Shown here: positions 46,543-58,700 of the stretch, in pieces | Layout: every line of letters begins with the position of its first letter | How positions within the stretch are numbered: the first letter of the stretch is position 1 | Assembly (NCBI GenBank): GCA_050084515.1 | Contig: CM114272.1 | Span: 15,562,001 to 15,626,000, forward strand | Direction: 5' to 3' | Source of the DNA: Blasia pusilla | Taxonomy: Eukaryota; Marchantiophyta; Marchantiopsida; Blasiales | DNA length: 64,000 nt | The notes under the pieces: model-generated | What the model saw: the letters and a program-made list of their open reading frames with translations, nothing else | Database searches by the model: none | Told to the model about the DNA's origin: nothing | Position numbers and translations under genes: made by a program

Positions 46543-48430
46543 GAGGTGCGGTAAGAGGAGAGGAAGAGAGGAAGAGAGGAGAGAGGAAACTACCTTCAAC
46601 CGAAATAGATACTTTTTTTTGAAGAGAGTTTCCGTTGGGTTGAAGAGAGGAAACTTTTTGTGTGAATTTTTTTGCACTTTTTTGTTCATTTATTAAACAA
46701 TCCCACATATTTTTTTCCTCTTCCATATTTTGGCAACCCCTGTGAGTCCGACGAGTTGCAAATTGCACAAAATTTAGAAAACTGAAAAATCAGTGGAATC
46801 ATAAGTGTGGAACCAATCACTTTTTCCATCCAAGGTCTGGAAAAAATCTATCATTTGCCCCGGGCTGAATAGACTTCAAGCTCAAAGTGAAGGTTGAGGA
46901 AAAATAAAAGTACAATCTAAAACCTCATTTTGCATCCTCAAAGTGGTTTGTTTAAAATACTTCGCACTTCTTTGAGGGACAAAATTGGTTGGTGGATTCC
47001 TACTCCTACCTCCGACTCTCTTAAAACTACCAGCAACACATAGTACATGTGCTTACAAGGGAAATACCTTTTGCCACTTGTCTCTCTTTGACAAAGTCAT
47101 CACATGAACATGTGGGAAAGCAACAAATGTGCACCACATACACCCTGTGACACTTGAATTTACAAAGTGTTGTTCCCGACCCAATACATCCTTCCTATTT
47201 CATTGCCACTCAAGACATCTTTCGTGGCGATGATCTCCATTTTTGCCTCCCGAGTGCTGCACAATTCGCTTTGCTCTCTCCACCGTTGGCTGCACATTCT
47301 GTTTCTCTTCACCCCATTTCTAGACTCAAACAGAAATAATGGATTGAGATCATCCACCTTCTCCGGTACATGTTGACATCAATCTTGGGTTGAATACAAA
47401 ATGCGAAGGTCTGTAATGCGAAAATGCTCGAACTTCCCGATCTACGAAGTCTCAAACCGGCACTTGTAAGATTGTCCACTTCGTCTTGAGTGCGATTCGT
47501 GTCACTGCGGCGATGGGCCAAATCGTGGGGTATTCAAAAGGAGCTCCAATGGCAGCCGGATAAGACTTCGAAAGCGCAAGATTCATTTGGGCAGAAGAAG
47601 TACTTCAATTGATCCCGGTCCTCGTGAAACGATCAAAGGTTTTGAGTCCCCAAAACCAGCAGAGGTCGTCGGCCCTTTACAGTTCTTATTTAGGAAAGTG
47701 CGGCATGCTCTCCTAATGCCATCAGATCTTGCCTGCAGGTGGGTCCACGCCCTGGGTTGCTCCGAGATATATGCCACCGTTTTTAGGTTGCAATCCATCT
47801 CCATTACCGAATCCCATATTGTTGAACCACCCCAGTGATAGGATGTTGCAAACTTCCAGCAACGGAGGGCTTTTGAAATAAAACATTCACTGATTTTGGA
47901 GAAGTAACTCCATCACGGATTTGGGACGGGTCCGGGGTCCCCGAATACCTGGGCGGAGTAATTTCCTCATCCAAATCAATCACCGGATTCGTTCCTGGAT
48001 GGTGCCTCTTCACCTGCCTGAAGTCAAGATACTTATCTGGTCTCCACGAGTCTCGCTCGGACTGCTCTACCACCATCTCTATGGGACGTCTTGAAACCCG
48101 TCCATGAATATCCCCACCTATGTGTACGTCTTGCTCGAGTGGAGTTCCAGCTACGCACCGGTTGAAGGCTTCCACATACATTTTTTCATCACTAGATCTC
48201 ACAGCCGCCCTGACATAGAGCTCGTAGATCGACGGCCCTTTTCCTTTTGTTATGCCTTTTGTGAGAAAGATATGGGATGTTGCAGACTGTAGCATTGCTC
48301 TTGCCTGGTCTTGTTGGCATGCCTCCACAAGTGAAATTCGTTGGCATGCTTGTGACGACCTCCAAGAGGAATGAACACTTTCTGCTCCACTTGTATTGGG
48401 GCAGAGGGCATTTTCATGAACGTTCAATCC

Positions 48431-48868
48431 CTGCAACGACGGCAATGTTAGAAGGGAACGAAAATAACTCAGGAGTCAAAGAAATAAGCGACCTGTCGAA
48501 ACCAGACGGGTTGCAGGCCCGAGATATCCCATGAACGACTCTGCGACCCGTCGGGTCCCGACGTGTTGTAACCTTAAACCCACCTACTGCAACCCGTCGG
48601 AACCGGACGGGTTGCAAGGCCGAGGCATCCCATGAACGACTCTGTGACCCGTCGGGTCCCGACGGGTTGCACACTCGGGTTGCACCAAACATCTGGATGC
48701 AACCGGTCGGTTTCCATCGAGTTGCACACTCGGGCAACCCGTCGCATCCGACAGCTTGCTTGGTTTCTTGGGTTTGAAATCCATATAGTTCCCACGCTTC
48801 TCACCCTCAGCTACAACTTTACAAACAATTCTCAGCGTGAGCTTGACAAGACAAAATAGTGAACTCAC
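48431..48868 (-). repeat. A4 intron, 438 bp
   Basis: Same length and splice ends as in E3 (GTGAGT donor, TTGCAG acceptor). It holds palindrome copies such as GACCCGTCGGG-CCCGACGGGTTGC (one base apart at the centre) at about 48,646. Confidence 0.8.
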
Positions 48869-49398
48869 CTGCCGCATGAAGTTTCCCCATTGTCTCATAC
48901 GTACAGTCCACCAACTCAACCAAGAGCACAACTCTTTGTACTTCCCCTCAATCGCATGCTTCCTCCATCACCCATGAAGTTCTTCCTGGGAGTCCATGGC
49001 CTGCTTCAAGGTTTTGTTGTCCTTGCAGCGTTGGAGTAGAGTGACATGCTCTGTCCTCTTATTCTCCTTGATGCAAGATTTGGTGTACCGGGTCACAGAC
49101 TGTTGCCAATGGAAAGCATCCGACCTTTCCCTCTCCAGTTGAACCTCTCCACCCCAGAACACTTCCCGGATAGCAATCCACCCAGGTTGTGCATTGTCTG
49201 CCATGAACCCATAAATTTCCGGAGGTGGCCTTTTGTTTTCAGGACATGCTCCAACGCAGAAGGGCGATCCTTGACAATGAGGACATCGATGGCCTCCCGG
49301 CGGTATGGTGGCACCAACCTCGTATGGAGTTTCTGCATTCTTGGGAGGGAATTGCAACGTATTGACTCGCCCGTTGCGCTCTAGATACGGGCATGCTG

Positions 49399-49407
49399 GA
49401 CTTCTAC
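49399..49407. repeat. left target-site duplication of E5
   Basis: GACTTCTAC, repeated as GACTTGTAC at 59,824-59,832. The uninterrupted E3 copy reads GGACTTCTACACTCCAAGG here, so the site is a genuine insertion. Nine bp is the size typical of Mutator-type transposons; the exact border could shift by one base. Confidence 0.85.
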
Positions 49408-49507
49408 GGGGGCTGGTATTCTGGCAGGAGAGAGTAAGAGAGGAGAGCAAGAGAGGAAGAGAGGAGACTCTCTCTTCAAAAAAAAGGGCCAAATCCGCCT
49501 CCTCTCT

Positions 49508-49828
49508 TCAAAACTTTTTGACATATTTGAAATTTTTGTTTGCTTTCAAATTCAGGAAATCTTTAGAAGAGAGTAGGTAGTGGTCCACATTTGGCCCTAA
49601 AAAAACCTCCTCTTTCCTGGGGGCGAGAAAAAAGGAGACATCATAAGACCACCCTAAACATTTTTCCATCACTGTCCATGTGAGCCTAAGTTTCTTAACA
49701 TTCCCTGTATGGGTCAACAAAAAGCAAAGGTTCTTGGTATTTTTGTTGGAGGACCACCCGGATGGGTACCTCTCTTTTGCAGGGATTGTTGCCTCCATCA
49801 TGGCCTCCCTAAATTGCCCCATAACCAA
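49508..49828 (-). other. open frame near the B end of E5
   Basis: A 106-codon frame (start GQFREAMMEATIPAKERYPSG region, end at 49,508). It may be a further gene B exon or a chance frame; a possible TTTCAG acceptor lies just upstream at about 49,878. I do not recognise it and no second copy is in the window for comparison. Confidence 0.3.
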
Positions 49829-50029
49829 CTTTCGCTTCGGTTATGAATGGTGTCCTGCTCAAGACCAACTTTCTGAAATGTGAAAAATCAGATCCTAAGG
49901 CTCGTAAAACGAGAAGTTGCACCCCTCCCAACCCGTAAGAAAGCTCACCATAAGAAACGAAAGATTTTTAGAAGTGATTTTCTTCCACCCTGCACCCACG
50001 ACGATCTAACGGGTTGGGAATCCGAAATG

Positions 50030-51190
50030 GCAATTCGACAGGTAGTAGGAATCTTGCACATCTTAGACAAGAAAAGAAGCCTACAACTGGTTGGACGAAT
50101 GGAGGGGAACGAGCCAAAAGTCAAGAAGCCCGCCACAATGCATCAGAAGTTGGTCTCACCGGGATAGAGTCCGATCACTCAAGCAGTCAACCTGTCGGAA
50201 TCCGAGAGATTGCCTGGAAATGGTTAAAAAGTTGCTGTGGGCATAAAGCAAAAAGTCGGAATCATACGGGTTGCAGAATTGTAATTCTGAGTAGCTAAAA
50301 GAACACAATCCACAAGTCCAAAAACATATTCCAGAAAACTTTTACAAACACCATTATGGGTTGAAAAAATCTTGTCCTTTATTACCTCCGAAGGAACCTC
50401 GGAAATGTACATTGAACCTAGTCTATGATTTCTTCAGCCTCGTCATCTACAAATTTACTCCTAACTCTCCTCGGTGACAGTACCAAAGGAATGTCTTGGG
50501 ATTCAAGTGGCTCCTCTGGCCGATTGTAGACGGGGATCGAAAATGTTGCGACCCGAGAGCCTTGCCCCCTAGGTACACCATAACGGTCCCATGTAACCTG
50601 TCTCGAGTCCCACCGCCTTCCTCGGCAGTATACCTTGTACGCTCTTCAATGTGACACCCATCCAATATGAATATCTGCTCCGTCCCGGGTAATACCACTA
50701 TGGCAACCGCACAGGTAGAAGGAATCCAACACGTCTAAGAGAAGAAAAGAAGCCTACGCCTGCCTTTATGAGTTGAGGGGAAGGTGCCAAGGGAAGAAGC
50801 CCGCCACACCGCTCGATCCGAAAAAGGGTTCGATCGTGCAACCTGTCGAAATCGCATGTGTTTTCGGAGGTGGTAAAAAGGGTCCAGTGGTCAAAAAGCG
50901 AAAATTTGCAAGGAGAAGAAATCCAACGGGTTGCAGTGGTCATAAAGTGAAAATTGCAAGCAGGAGAAATCCGACGGGTTGCAAAGTAGAAGACCGTGGA
51001 GTACATAGACGATCACATTCGAAAAGACAAAATGATCAGCAAACATTTACAAGCACCACCATCGATCGAAAAAATCTTCTCGCTTTATATCATCCGAAAA
51101 AAAAGCTCGGAATCAGACATTTGATCTATTCTATGAAATCTTTTGCCAAATTATCAAAAACTCCCTACTCCAAACGCCGTCAATAAGCCG
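50030..51190. repeat. diverged duplication around gene B exon 5 (E5)
   Basis: Two related blocks about 670 bp apart, 50,030-50,400 and 50,705-51,090. They share AAGAAAAGAAGCCTAC, AAGAAGCCCGCCACA, palindrome halves with ACGGGTTGCA, TTTACAA-CACCA and a GAAAAAATCTT block. The second block corresponds to intron 4 of gene B; the first lies downstream of exon 5. Confidence 0.65.
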
Positions 51191-54100
51191 GGTCGTTGAG
51201 TTCTTTGAACTCACTCGTCATCGTCCGAGAGCTCTTGCAAAATCACTTTCGCCTCGCCCTCCCGATTTTGGGAATCGTTGGAAGTGACGATGGAGTCACT
51301 ACCAAGGGTGGCTCGAACCGGAGCTCGGCGGTGGAGAGTTGTACGCCCAACGAGCCTTTCAGATTCTCGCTTTGCCTCCTTGCAAAGGTCAAACATTCTC
51401 GCCTTCCTCGAGGCGAGAATGTTCCGCCACTCGCCAGCGCCGATACTCGCCCCGAAAGGCCCACTAAGTCGAACACCAAGTCACCGGCCTTAAGCAAAGC
51501 TCGATGAGCGTTTGCATTAGGGTGGCGACTTTTCCTTCCTCCCGAAGCGGGCAGTCTTGCATGTAAATTCCGGGGGAATTGTACAAACTATCTAAGTCGT
51601 GCACCCATCTCGAGCATGGATCCACAGGATTTCGGATCTTGAACACACTGAAATTGTGCTCGGGCCGAACGGCAAAGACATGTAGGAGTGGTCCATCTCA
51701 GAATCAGCAAGAAACAATGTCGTAAACTAAAGAAGTCGCTTGAGAAGATTTTCAATAATCGACTTTTGATCAACTCGTTGAGTCCGACGGGTTGTTTTGT
51801 CGGACCAACCCGCCGGAACCCGGACGGGTTGCAATTGCTTTTGGGTTTTCCAAGTTGATTTTGGTTTTCGGATGCAACCCGCCGGAAGGCGACGGGTTGT
51901 CGCCCAGACCAGCCCATGCTCGCTTTGAGAGCAACCCGCCGCTATTAGACGGGTTGCATCCAAAACCAAAATCAATCGCAACCCGCCGGGTTCCGACGGG
52001 TTGCGTACACCGCGTTTTCCCTATGTATGTGGGAAAGATGCAACCCGCCGAAACCGACGGGTTGCTCTCACCGAACATGGGCCGCTCTAAGCCAAAACCG
52101 CCGCCTTCCGACGGGTCGCTCACGGACAAAAAAATCCAGATTGACTCTCATTCTACACATCATTATAAGATAATTGAAATTATTGTACAGAATTGAGCCT
52201 TACCCGAATATGACTCGTCGCGGATCGGAGTGGGTACTCGTTTTTGATGATCCATGATTGTGCCGTCCTCCACTTTAGCGACCTCTTGACGACCGGAGGT
52301 TGAAGAGCTCGCCTCGCTTCCTCGAGTCAACACCAAGAAGCAGCCCTTGTCACTCGGAGAAGGCGTCGCAAAGGAGAACAAAAGTGCAATGTGGTCATAA
52401 GTGAGCGCAGATTCCACTCAGTACCTCGCCTGGCCGGATTTTCGCCCCAAAGTCGCAACCCCAAGGGCGGCACCGGCGATCAAGAGATCCACCGCAACCT
52501 CTTCCACCACTCCATTCACCGCCTCAGGGCCGTGCCGTTTCGCTGGAGCTTCCCCCCCAGCGTTGTCAATTTTTCGATGGCGGTTGTCGACGCTTGAGAA
52601 TCCCGTCAAATTCACTCATCCAATAAAGAGGTGAATCAAGGAGGACGCTTGTCCGGTCGTTGTTTGTCCGTGTCTTCCCAAGGATGATGGGCTATATTCT
52701 CCTTGGGACAACCCGGGCACCTCTCGCCCGCTTCTCCCTAGTTTGGGGACGGCTTGTCGGGGTTTCTATGACCTCCGATTCTGGTGGCGTTTTCTTCGCC
52801 GAGGACCTGGTCCGACCCTCTCTCCTCGCTCGTCCGGACGATTCCGCCTCCGGCCTCTCATCTTCAGGCTCTCTTTGGGAAGTCTCGGCCTCTGAATTTT
52901 TCCCTCCTCGCCTTGCCTTTGAGACCCTGTGGATTTGTCTTTGGCTGTCCGGACCTTGAAGCCAACTCAACTGCCTCGTGGCCTCGCTCTTCCGCATCTC
53001 CTCCGAAGAAGTCTTCAGCCGGACGAAATTGGGGATGTCGTCTTGTCCCGAGGCCACTTTGATCATGAAGCACTCATAAGTCCTTATCCGTGATGTCTTT
53101 AGGGTCGTTGAAGTCGAGCCAAATGGGGCAATTCTCCACCTCCCAATCCGACATGTCTTTGACCCATCTCCACGTCGTACATGGAGAATGTCTCGCATCC
53201 GCGCGGCCCACAATTTCAAGGCTACCGGTAATTTTCCCCACGCACTGCGTTCTTACATCGGACGCAGGTACCGAATACCATCCGTTGGGCAGCTTTTAGT
53301 TGAACATTATCGGCCGCCTGCTCTGAGATCTCGCTTCTTATTTGCTTGATCCCGTTTGTTACCTCTACTTCTTAGTCAAGCTCTACCGAGGGAGGACGCA
53401 AACCTTGAACATGGTCTTGAATCCAGGGTTCTTGGTTGGCTTGTCCTCGATGTCGCCGAGCTGCACTCGTAATCTCCGAACTTTCAAGGTTTGCTTCCGC
53501 GAATGGGCTCTAATCTTCTAAGCTCCGCTATGCATCGGCCCAAAGACGGACTTCCCGATTACCCGCAACGCGCCCCAAAACGACCATTCGCAGAGCAATG
53601 CGAGATCATCGGATCGGACACACCCGAGGATGGTGTGCCGCCTCTTCCGGGCCTCTCGAGCCCTGGAGACGATTTTCATCGGTCGTATCCTCCTGAACTC
53701 GCTAATCCCGGATAACGCAAAACGATGCATGCGATCGACACTTTCTCCCCAATCCGACCATGCGGATCTTCATCCCTCTTCCGCGACGCTGATAATCGCC
53801 TTGAGCTCCTTGTAGAACTCCGGACCAAGATCGGGGTTGAGAGTGCTAATGTATCGCTGCATCTTGCTCGCCGTGCATTTCGTTGCAAAGCAGATCTGCC
53901 AGCCTTGATGAATTTGGCGCGCCAGACGCAGATACCTTTTCCCTCCGCTCCGGCTCGGTCAGCGCTTTTTTTGCGGCTTTGTATCTTCGACAAAGCAAAG
54001 GATGGTTACGGCTGCATGTTGAGAAATAAACTTGTTTGCCCAAGTTTTCTTCTTAATCTGAGCACCCTTTGCAAGCATCCGATTGACGAGGGCACGCCCA

Positions 54101-54195
54101 AGAACCCCTGACTCTCCCGGGTGCGTCGTAGCACCTTCCTCACCCGATCGCAATCCTAGATCCAATGGTGGGTGACATTCCCTCCGATACAATCC
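50418..54195 (-). pseudogene. gene B of E5, exons 3-5, methyltransferase-like end
   Basis: Supplies the part of gene B missing elsewhere. Exon 3 (54,195 to 52,204) has a damaged acceptor (GTGCGG instead of GTGCAG) and many frameshifts. Intron 3 (52,203 to about 51,735) carries palindromes. Exon 4 (about 51,735 to 51,215) encodes YNSPGIYMQDCPLREEGKVA and GDLVFDLVGLSGRVSALA, which resembles the AdoMet-binding 'GD-V-DPF-GSGT-ALA' motif of amino-methyltransferases, here after the DPPY-like block as in beta-class enzymes. It ends LQELSDDD at a GTGAGT donor (51,214). Exon 5 (50,697 to 50,418) has ILDGCHIEERTRY and an acidic end VDDEAEEIID followed by TAG. Exons 1-2 are deleted: at about 54,672 the leader joins intron 2. 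Confidence 0.65.
51735..52203 (-). repeat. B5 intron 3 with palindromes
   Basis: GTAAGG donor at 52,203, probable TTCTTTAG acceptor near 51,735. At least six palindrome copies, most with GCCGG in the left arm on the + strand instead of GTCGG. Confidence 0.65.
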
Positions 54196-54672
54196 CGCAC
54201 ATCCAAACTCAACCCGTCAGGAAATTACATGGGTTCTCGCAACCCGCCGGACTCGACGGTCGTCATGCTACCAGGGTCGGATTCTAGCAACAAGCTAAAT
54301 GATGCAACCCGTCGGAGTCCGACGATTTGCATTCAGATTGGCTAATGCCAGGTAAGCAACTCGTCGAACTCCGACGGGTTGCTGGAGTGCACGCTTTTTC
54401 GGATGTTTTTTTAAGATTGCAACTCGTCGGACTCCGACGGGTTGCCGGACTGCACGCTTTTTCTGATGTTTTTTAGATTGCAACTCGCCGGACTCACTTT
54501 AATTGTTTGATTGAACATAGATTTAACTAGTTTTTGGCCCAAAGCAAACCGTCGGAGTCCGACGGGTTGCTGGATAGGCTGCCTTGTGAGGTTGTTTTTT
54601 TAAGAATGCAACTCGTCGGACTCCGACGAGTTGCTCGAGTGATTGCAGGTTTAGAAGGTTTTTTCGAATCCC
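54196..54672 (-). repeat. B5 intron 2 remnant with palindrome array
   Basis: Several copies of the palindrome in CTCG or CCCG arm versions (for example 54,305, 54,360, 54,420, 54,545, 54,607), roughly 55-64 bp apart, ending where the deletion removed exons 1 and 2. Confidence 0.75.
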
Positions 54673-54919
54673 TTGATGAGTTGCCTTGCTGATGTCGAGA
54701 TGGGGAGCTCGAATTGCCTTGATGGGTAGCTCGAATCGTCCCGCGATCGCTTTCGTCGAACGCCTCGCTATTCGGTCAAATGGTCACGCTCTCGTTCCTT
54801 GCTATCGACTCGCGATGTGTCGCCGTGTGAAATGCCCCTTCGTATCTGATCAGCTGCTACGCAAGAGAGTGAGGAATGAAGATCGCAAAATGAGAAACCG
54901 GAAATGAGCGATTTCTGCC

Positions 54920-54928
54920 CTATTTTTA
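54920..54928 (-). promoter_or_regulatory. mutated TATA box of gene B (E5)
   Basis: TAAAAATAG on the - strand, identical to E3 and unlike E1 and E4. Confidence 0.55.
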
Positions 54929-55014
54929 CTTTTCTAGCCGTTGGGCTGACCGTTGGGTCCTGTCGTCCTTTCGACGGCGACGTGCCGGATGTTACGAAAG
55001 TCCGGACGTGAAAA

Positions 55015-55640
55015 ATGGCAATCCGTCAGAGTCCGACAGGTTGCGCGGCTCCGCCATCCTGGGTACGTCGCCATATGCGCGAGCAACCCGTCGGAGACCG
55101 ACGGGTTGAGCGCATCCGTCGTCTTCGGAAAAGAACGCGAGGTACCCGCGCAACCCGTCGGAGACCGACATGTTGCGCGCCTCCGCCATCCTGGTTCCGT
55201 CGCCACGTGCGCGAGCAACCTGTCAAAGACCAACGGGTTGAGCGCCTCCGTCGTCTTTGGAAAAGAACGCGAGGTACCCGCACAACCCGTCGGAGACCGA
55301 CATGTTGCGCGCCTCCGCCGTGTTTGGGACGGGAACGGGACGTATCTTGGGCAATCCGTCGGAAACCGTTGGGTTGCACGCTTTCCTCATCAAGGGTTTA
55401 GAACGAGGGCTTCGCGTGCAAGTCGTCAGAGTCTGGCTGGCTGCACCATAAGGCGAGGCCCTTGCGCAACCCGTTGGAGGGCGACGGGTTGCACGCCTCG
55501 CCGTCTTTGGGCAAAAAGGTGAGGCACCCGCGGAACTCGTCGGGAACAGACGGTTTGCACGCCTCCGGCATCTTCGGGAAAGAAGGAGCGGTATCCGAGC
55601 AACTCGTCGGAGAGCGAGCAGATTTCGTCAATCAAAAATC
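55015..55640. repeat. minisatellite of E5 promoter region
   Basis: Inverted counterpart of the E3 minisatellite: alternating units with CAACCCGTCGGAGACCGAC and GCGCCTCCGCC blocks, about 67 bp each. Confidence 0.8.
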
Positions 55641-55745
55641 ATTCGACCCCAAGCTGGTGAGTCTTTCATAGTAGTGGATGAAAATTTTCTGTCTGTTTGA
55701 TTTCTTCTCCAAATTGGAACCATCTTTGTATCCAAAGATGTTAGG

Positions 55746-58700
55746 ATGGACGGTACGGAAGACATAATAGGTGAGACGGTCCAGCGAGTGACCTCAGACC
55801 GTAAAGTATGGAATCTCCTACCTCTAGCAAATGGTCAATACAGAGTTTACGGCCTGCCCCTGAATTCATCTGTTTCCCAAGTAGACGGTCTAGAATTTCC
55901 TAGTGCTCCGAGCTCTCACGCTTGCAACTCCAAGCTCTGCAGATCCGGCTGACTTAACTTCGCACGCCAGAACAATGTTGTTCTTCCCGAAGAGATTTCG
56001 GATGTTATCAACTCGGCGGATGTGTCGACACCAATCGGGCCCTGTGTCCGCCTACTGCCTCTTGCGAGTATCGCAATAGTTTGCTTTCGTCTCGCCTTGA
56101 AAATGTTCAAGCACATTCTTGTCGACATTTAGCCGCCGCCACGCACGATGGTAATTGCATTTTTGAGTTGCCTCCACTTGCCGCTCCTTCTCAAAAGAAG
56201 GATGGAGGACGCCAAGGGTATGTACAAAGTCCGATTGTCATCGATGGTGCAGGCTTCAACGGACAAAGGCTTCCATCCTCGATGGTCCTTGGATTGTCTC
56301 CCGCCGCCAATGCGTGGGAGCCTTGGAGTGTAGAAGTCTAGCATGCCCGTATCTAGAGCGCAACGGGCGAGTCAATACGCCGTAATTCCCCCAAGAATGC
56401 AGAAACTCCATACGCAGGTGGGTGCCACAATACCGCCGGGAGGCCATCGATGTCCTCATTGTCGCACGCCTTCGTTGGAGCGTGTCGTGCATACATATTT
56501 TTCATTGTCCATGACTTGGGCTCCACGTGAGAGTATACAAGGTGGCAGTTCATGTTGGCTCCACACTCATCTGTGACCGATGCAATTCAAAGACACATCA
56601 AGGAGGATGTGGCGAAGAAAGTAGCCGAGGTCTTTAGAAACTCTCCGGGTTCAAAGCCCGGGGTGATCAAGCTCACAATGGCATCACAAATTTGTGAACA
56701 ATTGCTTGGAATCCTTGGACAGGGCAAGATCACGGCGGTTGAGGAGAAACAACTCGGGAAAATCTTGCATTTTCGCTGATCCCGAATGCTTCCGAATTTG
56801 CGCCGATACGAAGTTCGATGGAAAGACGGCCGAAATGGATGCCATCGCCAGAATCAAGGCCAACTCCAGATTTCCATTCATTCAGAGAGGGCAGTTCATG
56901 GGCCAAGGAGGCAAGGGATCCAGGGCCTATGTCTTAAAAATGTCAACCACAGGTCCCTCGAGTGGCCTCGATCTTATAGATCGAATGATGGAAGGGGAAG
57001 ATCTTTACAGAGTGGTCGCCTTTGATATTTGCTACAGAGTGCCGAACGGATGGTTGACGATGGGTGCTCACGTTTATGACCATGTGGAGAAGGGACTCAA
57101 AACTATATTTGTGTGTGAAGTAAAGGCAGAAGACGTTGGCAGTTTGAAGATGTGTTGGTTACTCTTATTGGAGGTGGTGAAGGAAAACAAAAGGCCACCT
57201 CCGAAATTTATGGGTTCATGGCGACAATGCACAACCTGGGTGGATTGCTATCCGGGAAGTGTTCGGGGTGGAGAGGTTCAACCGGAGAGGGAAAGGTCGG
57301 ATGCTTTCCATTGGCAATGACCGTGACCCGGTACACCAAATCTTGCATCAAGGAGAATAAGAGGACAGAGCATGTCACTTACTCCAACGCTGCAAGGACA
57401 AAGAAACCTTGAAGCAGGCCATGGACCGCCACTAAGAACTTCATGGGTGGTGGAGGAAGCATGCGATTGAGGGAAGTACAAAGAGTTGTGCTCTTGGTTG
57501 AGTTGGTGGATGCACGTATGAGACAATGGGGAAACTTCATGCGGCAGTGAGTTCACTATTTTGTCTTGTCAAGCTCACGCAGAGAATTGTTTGTAAAGTT
57601 GTAGCTCAGGGTGAGGAGCGTGGGAATTATATGGATTTCAAACCCAAGAAACCAAGCAAGTCGCCGGATGCGACGGGTTGCCCGAGTGTGCAACCCAACG
57701 GAAACCAACGGGTTGCGTGAGTGTGCAACTCGACGGAAACCGACGGGTTGCCCTAAGGTGCAACCCGCGTAAACCGACGGGTTGCATCCAGATGTTTGGT
57801 GTCGCCCAGTGTGCAACCATTCGGGACCCGGACGGGTCATAGAGTCGTTCATGGATGCTCGCCTTGCAACCCGCCAGGTTCCGACGGGTTGCGTGAGGTG
57901 GGTTTAAGGTTACAACACGCCGGGACTGACGGGTCACGAGTCGTTCATGGGATGCCTCGGCCTGGCAACCCGCCTGGTTCCGACAGTCGCTTATTTCTTT
58001 GACTCTGGGTTATTTTCGTTCCTTCTAACATAGTGCGTTGCGTGGATTGAACGTTCATGAAAATGCTCGCCCCAACACAAGTGGAGCGAAAGTGTTCATT
58101 CCTCTTGAGGTCGTCACAAGCATGCCAACGAATTTCACTTGTGGAGGCATGCCAACAAGACCAGGCAAGAGCAATGCTACAGTCTGCAGCATCGCATATC
58201 TTCCTCACAAAAGGCATAACAAAAGGAAAAGGGCGGCTCTGAGATCTGGTGATGAAAAATTGTATGTCAAAGCCTTCAACCGGTGCGTAGCTGGAACTCC
58301 ACTCGAGCAAGACGTACACATAGGTGGGGATATTCGTGGGCGGGTTTCAAGACGTCCCATACAGATGGTGGTAGAGCAGTCCGAACGAGACTCGTGGAGA
58401 CCAAATAAGTATCTTGACTTCAGGCAGGTGAAGAGGCAGCATCGAGGAACAAATTCGGTGATTGATTTGGATGAGGAAATTACACCGCCCAGGTATTCCC
58501 AAACCCCGGACCCGTCCCAAATCCATGATGGAGTTACTTCTCCAAAATCAGTGAATGTTTTATTTCAAAAGCCCTCCGTTGCTGGAAGTTTGCAACATCC
58601 TATCACTGGGGTGGTTCAACAATATGGGATTCCGGTAATGGAGATGGATTGCAACCTAAAATGGTGGCATATATCTCGGAGCAACCCAGGACGTGGACCC

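Larger units (their letters stand above)
46543..49407. mobile_element. E4, left part, inserted in E3
   Basis: A-end terminus GAGGTGCGGTAAGAGGAGAG directly after E3 intron sequence, followed by gene A on the - strand. The copy stops at 49,407, where E5 begins, and resumes at 59,824-59,833. The 9 bp before the terminus are GCATCTTTC. Confidence 0.83.
46938..49407 (-). pseudogene. gene A of E4, C-terminal part, internal deletion
   Basis: Exon 2 (48,430 to 46,938) is open over 213 codons at its start (48,445 to 47,804) and then breaks into short frames toward the SWIM end. Exon 1 sequence runs from 48,869 to 49,407 but has lost about 700 bp between ENKRP and the CVGACP block (junction at about 49,241). 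This removes most of the transposase core including the SFDICYRV segment. With E5 removed, the N-terminal part at 59,833-60,428 joins this one. Confidence 0.82.

Noticed and set aside
48968-49492. 174-codon frame joining CPYLERNG sequence to a new N-terminus
   Set aside because: Chimera of E5 terminus and deleted E4 gene A; the junctions are explained by insertion and deletion.
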